Assembly: GCA_016208525.1 (NCBI GenBank) | Contig: JACQYJ010000122.1 | Coordinates: 1-6,492, forward strand | Direction of reading: 5' to 3' | DNA length: 6,492 nt | Source of the DNA: Deltaproteobacteria bacterium | GTDB lineage: Bacteria > Desulfobacterota > JAENJC01 | Shown: piece after piece, positions 6,293-6,492 of the stretch | Numbering within the stretch: position 1 is the first letter of the stretch | How the letters are laid out: every line of letters starts with the position of its first letter | Position numbers and translations under genes: made by a program | Notes under the pieces: generated by a model | Databases searched by the model: none | What the model was told of the DNA's origin: nothing | What the model saw: only the letters and a program-made list of their open reading frames with translations

Positions 6293-6317
6293 CATCACAG
6301 ATTAATTGTGCTATATT
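6289..6317 (+). promoter_or_regulatory. Near-consensus promoter of the transposase
   Basis: TTGACA (6289-6294), an ideal 17-nt spacer and TATATT (6312-6317, five of six consensus bases) form the best promoter in the window. The expected transcription start, about 7 nt past the -10 box, coincides with the ATG at 6324. The mRNA would therefore be leaderless. The -35 box also supplies the TGA that closes the truncated hemerythrin frame. Confidence 0.7.
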
Positions 6318-6323
6318 TTTTCC

Positions 6324-6492
6324 ATGTCCCGCCCATTACGCATAGAATATCCCGGCGCAGTTTACCATATAACCTCGCGCGGCAATGAAAAGAAGGCTGT
6401 CTTCAAAGACAAGTCAGATCGGGAGGCATTCCTCAAAGTCCTTGCTCAAGTCCTTGCTCAAGTCCTTGCTCAAGTCACTCAAGTCAATGCTC
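6324..6492 (+). CDS. REP-associated tyrosine transposase (Y1_Tnp, IS200-like), N-terminal part, cut by window edge
   Basis: Single-strand transposases of this family use a catalytic Tyr and a His-hydrophobic-His motif to cut and join hairpin-bearing DNA, often mobilising REP sequences. The visible 56 residues begin MSRPLRIEYPGAVYHITSRG, the hallmark N-terminus of the family, followed by NEKKAVFKDKSDREAFLKVL. The HUH motif and catalytic Tyr would lie beyond position 6492, so intactness is unknown. ATG 6324 has no ribosome site, only a T-run, fitting the leaderless start inferred from the promoter. From residue 39 the usual short helix is stretched by tandem LAQV repeats. The gene follows the truncated hemerythrin gene in the same direction. 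Confidence 0.85.
   Translation, partial: MSRPLRIEYPGAVYHITSRGNEKKAVFKDKSDREAFLKVLAQVLAQVLAQVTQVNA
6438..6492 (+). repeat. 12-bp in-frame tandem repeat inside the transposase gene
   Basis: GTCCTTGCTCAA is repeated three times perfectly (6438-6449, 6450-6461, 6462-6473). A 9-bp shortened copy GTCACTCAA (6474-6482) and a variant GTCAATGCTC (6483-6492) cut by the window edge follow. Each full unit adds VLAQ. The pattern looks like slippage expansion that kept the frame. It has no spacers and is not a CRISPR array. Confidence 0.85.

Larger units (their letters stand above)
6264..6492 (+). mobile_element. REP-associated tyrosine transposase element, left end (runs off window)
   Basis: The motif GGGGTCAGGTCT (6271-6282) and the following promoter and transposase form a recurrent unit upstream of Y1_Tnp REP-associated transposases in environmental genomes; I recognise the motif from memory. 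GTCAGG (6274-6279) can pair with CTTGAC (6288-6293) in a small hairpin around an 8-nt loop. The left border is estimated from where hemerythrin homology ends, about 6260-6270. The right border is outside the window. Confidence 0.65.

Noticed and set aside
6438..6492. CRISPR array
   Set aside because: The repeats are 12 bp, directly abutting and in frame within a transposase, with no spacers.

Overview
The window looks like a chromosomal segment from a Gram-negative bacterium using the standard bacterial code. Two adjacent outer-membrane-type lipoproteins (Pal-like and SmpA/OmlA/BamE-like) argue for a diderm. TGA ends the Pal gene, which argues against TGA recoding. Codon use is moderately GC-rich. 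The gene families, the GC-rich dispersed repeat and the REP-associated transposase with its upstream GGGGTCAGGTCT motif fit Nitrospirota or Desulfobacterota-type genomes. That placement is an impression from memory, not a computed one.

Layout. Positions 1-1150 (minus strand) hold the N-terminal part of ftsH, the membrane AAA+ protease; its C-terminal zinc-protease domain lies beyond the left edge. A divergent control region of about 265 bp follows. It has a good promoter for ftsH reading left and another reading right. The right-hand transcript would carry a short leader with a possible 11-codon ORF and a strong intrinsic terminator hairpin just before purC, which suggests premature-termination control.

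Positions 1416-5775 (plus strand) are a compact four-gene, apparently co-transcribed block. It contains purC (SAICAR synthetase, TTG start), a Pal/OmpA-domain lipoprotein with a long Ala/Glu/Lys coiled-coil linker, a small BamE-like lipoprotein overlapping it by ATGA, and glgP (glycogen/alpha-glucan phosphorylase). Spacings are 12 bp, a 4-bp overlap and 29 bp. The genes join purine synthesis, envelope integrity and storage-glucan breakdown, so the link is probably shared transcription rather than one pathway.

The right end (5776-6492) is decayed and mobile. An approximately 123-bp repeat element bounded by a perfect 10-bp inverted repeat sits after glgP. A bacteriohemerythrin gene follows, broken by an in-frame TGA at codon 38 and then truncated where a REP-associated tyrosine transposase (Y1_Tnp) element begins. 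The transposase has a near-consensus promoter placed so that its mRNA should be leaderless, and its coding region contains an in-frame 12-bp tandem repeat. The window ends inside this gene.

I see no clear evidence of an undescribed multi-gene system. The most interesting items are the purC leader terminator, the ftsH promoter position that fixes a GTG start, and the leaderless, repeat-expanded transposase that truncates the hemerythrin gene.
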